Assembly: GCA_033762195.1 (NCBI GenBank)
Contig: JANRLV010000116.1
Span: 1 to 64,000, forward strand
Length of the DNA: 64,000 nucleotides
Reading direction: 5' to 3'
Source: SpSt-398 sp033762195
Lineage (GTDB): Bacteria; Bacteroidota; Bacteroidia; Chitinophagales; Chitinophagaceae
Of the stretch, positions 61,354-64,000 are shown piece by piece. The notes under the pieces were generated by a model that was given only the letters and a program-made list of their open reading frames with translations, had not been told where the DNA came from and did no database searches. Within the stretch, counting starts at the first letter, position 1, and each line of letters opens with the position of its first letter. Both the position numbers and the translations under genes were made by a program.

Positions 61354-63330
61354 TTAGCTTCCCGCTTGTTCCTCCAATTTCATGATGGCTTCAAATAAGA
61401 TCTCATATTGCCGGTTCAACTCCTTCGTTTCGGTTTCCGCTTTCTTATAGGCGGACTCGGTCTCCAGAAATTTCTGTTTATCTGAATAAATGGAGGGGTC
61501 GGTCAATTTTGCTTCCAGTTCTATTTTTCTTTGTTGTAAGATGGCCAGCTTTTCTTCCACCTGCTGAAAAGCCTTTTGCTGTTTCTGTAATTCTTTTTTC
61601 AATTCCTTATTGATCGGAGAGGAAGGGGCTGTGGGTTTTGGTGCAGCGGGTTTGGGGGCCGCTTGCTCTGGTTTTGGCGGTACCGGCTTTTCGGACTTCT
61701 CCGGCTTGGCCTGGCTATTTCCTTTTTTGGCCATCCTTTCCTTCCAGGCTACATATTCTTCATATCCACCTTTGAATTCCTTGATCTGGCGGTCATCGAT
61801 CTCCCAGATCTTATTAGCCGTTTTAGAAACAAAATAACGGTCATGGCTCACCAGGATCATACTTCCTTCATATTTATTGAGGGCTTCGATCAGCAGATCG
61901 CAACTGTGCATGTCCAGGTGGTTGGTCGGTTCATCCAGCATCAGGAAATTGGCCTTGCTTACAATGACCTTGGCTAAGGCTACCCGCGCTTTTTCACCTC
62001 CACTCAGGATGCGGATCTTTTTTTCTACATCATCTCCGGTAAAGAGAAAACAACCCAGCAAGCTTCGCAATTCCAGGTCGGTCATCTGGCTGCCGCAAAG
62101 TTTCATCTCGTCGATCACTGTATTATTCAGGTCAAGTGCCTCCAATTGGTGCTGGGCATAAAAACTTTCCTCCACATTATGCCCCCATTTGCGTTCCCCC
62201 TGGGAGAACTGCTCCGAACCTGCGATGATCCGCAACAGCGTCGATTTTCCTTTTCCATTCGCACCAATCAGCGCGATCTTATCGCCTCGTTCAATCTCAG
62301 CAGACGCATTTTCAATGATCACATTATCACCAAAGGCCTTGGTGACATGGTGCAGTTCGGCCAACACTTTCCCGGGCGTTTTATCCACCCGGAAATTGAT
62401 CCGCATATTGGGCCTTTCCAATTCCGCATCCTCAATTCTCTCCAGCCGGTCAAGTTTTTTAATGATGCTTTGTGCCATAGCCGCTTTACTCGCCTTGGCT
62501 CGGAAACGTTCCACCAATCGTTCCTGCTGGCGGATGAAATCCTGCTGGTTTTCAAAGGCCTTTTGCTGCAATTCGATTCGTACAGCTTTCTCTCTTTCAT
62601 AAAAATCGTAGTTGCCGGCATAAATATGCAACTGCTGTTGATACACTTCGACGATTTTCGTCACCATTCGGTTAAGAAAATACTTATCGTGGCTGACGAT
62701 CACCACCGAACCCTGATAATGTTGCAGGTATTTCTCCAACCATTCAATAGAAGGAAGATCAAGGTGGTTGGTCGGTTCATCCAGTAACAGGAGGTCGGGT
62801 TGTTGAAGGATCATTTTGGCAAGCAGGACACGCATCCGCCAACCCCCGCTAAACTCCTTATATGGCCGGCTCAGGTCGGCGTTGGCAAAACCCAAGCCTT
62901 GTAGTACTTCTTCTGTACGGTGGTGGATGGAATAACCACCCAGTGTCTCCATTTCATGCAATTTATCACTGTATTCATGGAGTGTCTTTTCATCACCTGT
63001 TCTTTCCAGTTCTTTGCCCAGCTCTTCGATCTCCTTTTCCAGTTGCAGGATTTTTTCAAAAGCTCCCAGGGCCACCTGCAGGATGGAATCCTCGGTATCA
63101 AAACTCAGCAGGTCCTGGTGCAGGTATCCAATACTTGTACTCCGGCTTCTTTCCACCAAACCGGAGGATGGGGAGTATTGCCCCACCAATAATTTTAGAA
63201 TAGTTGACTTCCCGGTACCGTTAAAACCGATCAGGCCAATACGCTCTCCTGGCTGGATATGCCAGGTGGCGTCCTCAATGATGGTCCGGGCCCCAAATTC
63301 AAATGTCAGATTCGTTAGTCCTGCGAGCAT
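61354..63330 (-). CDS. ABC-F family ATPase with C-terminal coiled coil (Uup-like)
   Basis: A 658-residue soluble protein with two ABC cassettes joined by a basic linker. Cassette 1 has GFNGTGKST, FSGGWRMR and LLLLDEPTNHLD; cassette 2 has GANGKGKST, LSGGEKAR and FLMLDEPTNHLD. The linker (about 240-300) is the arm domain of ABC-F translation factors. The C-terminal ~110 residues are Pro/Lys/Ala-rich, then coiled coil, as in Uup. Such proteins act on the ribosome or on DNA; some give antibiotic resistance, but there is no sign of that here. Confidence 0.93.
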   Translation of the reverse strand: MLAGLTNLTFEFGARTIIEDATWHIQPGERIGLIGFNGTGKSTILKLLVGQYSPSSGLVERSRSTSIGYLHQDLLSFDTEDSILQVALGAFEKILQLEKEIEELGKELERTGDEKTLHEYSDKLHEMETLGGYSIHHRTEEVLQGLGFANADLSRPYKEFSGGWRMRVLLAKMILQQPDLLLLDEPTNHLDLPSIEWLEKYLQHYQGSVVIVSHDKYFLNRMVTKIVEVYQQQLHIYAGNYDFYEREKAVRIELQQKAFENQQDFIRQQERLVERFRAKASKAAMAQSIIKKLDRLERIEDAELERPNMRINFRVDKTPGKVLAELHHVTKAFGDNVIIENASAEIERGDKIALIGANGKGKSTLLRIIAGSEQFSQGERKWGHNVEESFYAQHQLEALDLNNTVIDEMKLCGSQMTDLELRSLLGCFLFTGDDVEKKIRILSGGEKARVALAKVIVSKANFLMLDEPTNHLDMHSCDLLIEALNKYEGSMILVSHDRYFVSKTANKIWEIDDRQIKEFKGGYEEYVAWKERMAKKGNSQAKPEKSEKPVPPKPEQAAPKPAAPKPTAPSSPINKELKKELQKQQKAFQQVEEKLAILQQRKIELEAKLTDPSIYSDKQKFLETESAYKKAETETKELNRQYEILFEAIMKLEEQAGS

Positions 63331-63382
63331 GGGCGCGAAATTAGTGAATTGTAGGACTTTACCCGACGGATTTAACCCGGAA

Positions 63383-63398
63383 GCTAACAGCTATTAGC
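63383..63398. repeat. GCTAACAGCTATTAGC repeat between the ABC-F and DUF3347 genes
   Basis: One 16-bp copy of the family (63383-63398), in the spacer between two divergent genes. A TTTAGCC word nearby (63414) overlaps the promoter candidate of the next gene. Confidence 0.7.
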
Positions 63399-63413
63399 CA
63401 TAAATGACTGCCC

Positions 63414-63444
63414 TTTAGCCTTTGCCTTTAAGGTTTTATCTTTG
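63414..63444 (+). promoter_or_regulatory. Candidate promoter of the DUF3347 gene
   Basis: TATCTTTG (63437-63444) matches the -7 consensus. A TTTA at 63414-63417 is 19 bp before it, one base off the TTTG -33 element. The ATG lies 17 bp downstream of the -7 element. Confidence 0.5.
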
Positions 63445-63461
63445 TCCAATAAGTGTGAACT

Positions 63462-64000
63462 ATGAAGAAATTCCTCTTGGCTATCCTCTTGCTCGGCGTA
63501 GCCGGGTTTTTAGTCTGGAAATTTGTTTTCAGTGGCAAAAAGAACCATGCCGACTCCGGGCAAAAACCCCAGGCCCTGGTGGTAAGCAAGCATTCCGAAG
63601 CCTTTAACAGCTCGGTGCAACAGTTACTGAGCGATTATTATGGTTTGACAGAGGCTTTTGTGAATTGGGATACGGTGGCTGTAAATGCGGCTGCACAGCG
63701 TTTGCAAGGTTCCGTGGACAGTCTGCGACTTTCAGAAATGGAAAAGGATTCTGCCCTTTATCCTACCGCCCAGATGCAATGGGAGGGGGTACGATCGGAG
63801 GTGGCCGGTCTGGTTACCGAACCTTCGCTGCCAGAGAAAAGAGCCTCCCTTAATATGCTCTCCCAACAAATCTTTGACCTGCTCCGCATCGTTCGGTATG
63901 ATGCCGCAAAAATTTATTTCCAGGAGTGCCCGATGGCCCTCAATAATTATGAAATGGCTGGTAACTGGTTAAGTCCGGTAGATACGGTGAGAAATCCCTA
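63462..64000 (+). CDS. DUF3347 domain protein, 3' end outside the window
   Basis: The frame starts at ATG 63462 and is open to the window edge (179 codons visible). The N-terminus is a membrane anchor (FLLAILLLGVAGFLVWKFVF), followed by a helical DUF3347 region: LVVSKHSEAFNSSVQQLLSDYYGL-like start, QRLQGSVDSLRLSEMEK, and FQECPMALNNYEMAGNWLS near residue 160. The CPMA...WLS pattern is the known metal- or cofactor-linked part of DUF3347 in copper and heavy-metal efflux contexts. The window edge cuts it before the expected NPYFG region. Confidence 0.82.
   Translation, partial: MKKFLLAILLLGVAGFLVWKFVFSGKKNHADSGQKPQALVVSKHSEAFNSSVQQLLSDYYGLTEAFVNWDTVAVNAAAQRLQGSVDSLRLSEMEKDSALYPTAQMQWEGVRSEVAGLVTEPSLPEKRASLNMLSQQIFDLLRIVRYDAAKIYFQECPMALNNYEMAGNWLSPVDTVRNP

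Overview
The window looks like chromosomal DNA of a member of the Bacteroidota, most likely Chitinophagaceae or a near relative. The evidence is SusC/SusD pairs, a type IX secretion type-B sorting domain, an OmpA/propeller lipoprotein-like protein, an OstA/LptD outer-membrane export cluster, type-B succinate dehydrogenase, TAnnTTTG promoter elements and many lipoproteins. Gene density is high on both strands. No phage, transposase, rRNA or CRISPR array was found; the only RNA gene is one tRNA-Arg(UCU).

Layout. 1-2.5 kb: a partial cystathionine beta-synthase, an ECF sigma/anti-sigma pair, and a divergent DUF6249 membrane protein. 2.5-6.4 kb: an S41 C-terminal protease, then an overlapping operon of a BadF-type sugar kinase, MurQ and an unknown protein (amino-sugar or cell-wall recycling). 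6.5-10.1 kb: sdhCAB. 10.2-20 kb: an S9 peptidase, a very large outer-membrane protein with a TTG start, YchF, a triple rhodanese and an SpmA-SpmB fusion. 20-21 kb: a 38-bp hairpin and an AT-rich DUF4160/DUF2442 pair, the most accessory-looking segment. 21-27 kb: a DeoR-SusC-SusD-DUF4397 operon without enzymes. 27-36.7 kb: cell-envelope genes (OstA-like, MlaD, amidase, LptD, PlsC), a GNAT enzyme and Ung. 36.8-41.5 kb: tRNA-Arg, hutH, hutU and a beta-barrel protein. 41.5-47 kb: lipoproteins, a PQQ-type sugar dehydrogenase, TMEM175-like and T9SS cargo proteins. 47-51 kb: an acyl-CoA carboxylase operon. 51.5-57.5 kb: an OmpA/propeller protein, a GH13 lipoprotein, a Mur-type ligase and hutI. 57.5-64 kb: an antiporter, hutG, an ABC-F ATPase and a partial DUF3347 protein.

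How the genes work together. All four enzymes that convert histidine to glutamate (HutH, HutU, HutI, HutG) are present, but at three separate loci spread over about 24 kb. Amino-sugar recycling is suggested by the kinase-MurQ operon, with an amidase and a Mur-type ligase elsewhere in the window. The LPS transport parts lie on either side of a divergent promoter region.

The most unusual features are non-coding. Several short repeat families sit in the spacers between genes: GCTAAYAGCTAWTAGC, TGATTATTAATTATTGGTT, YATTCAC, and CACGAAGGACAC-type hairpins. One copy of the first family supplies the stop codon of hutI and another separates sdhA from sdhB. I see no clearly new multi-gene defence or biosynthetic system. 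The best candidates for undescribed biology are the DUF4160/DUF2442 pair, the unknown protein translationally linked to murQ, and the repeat families.
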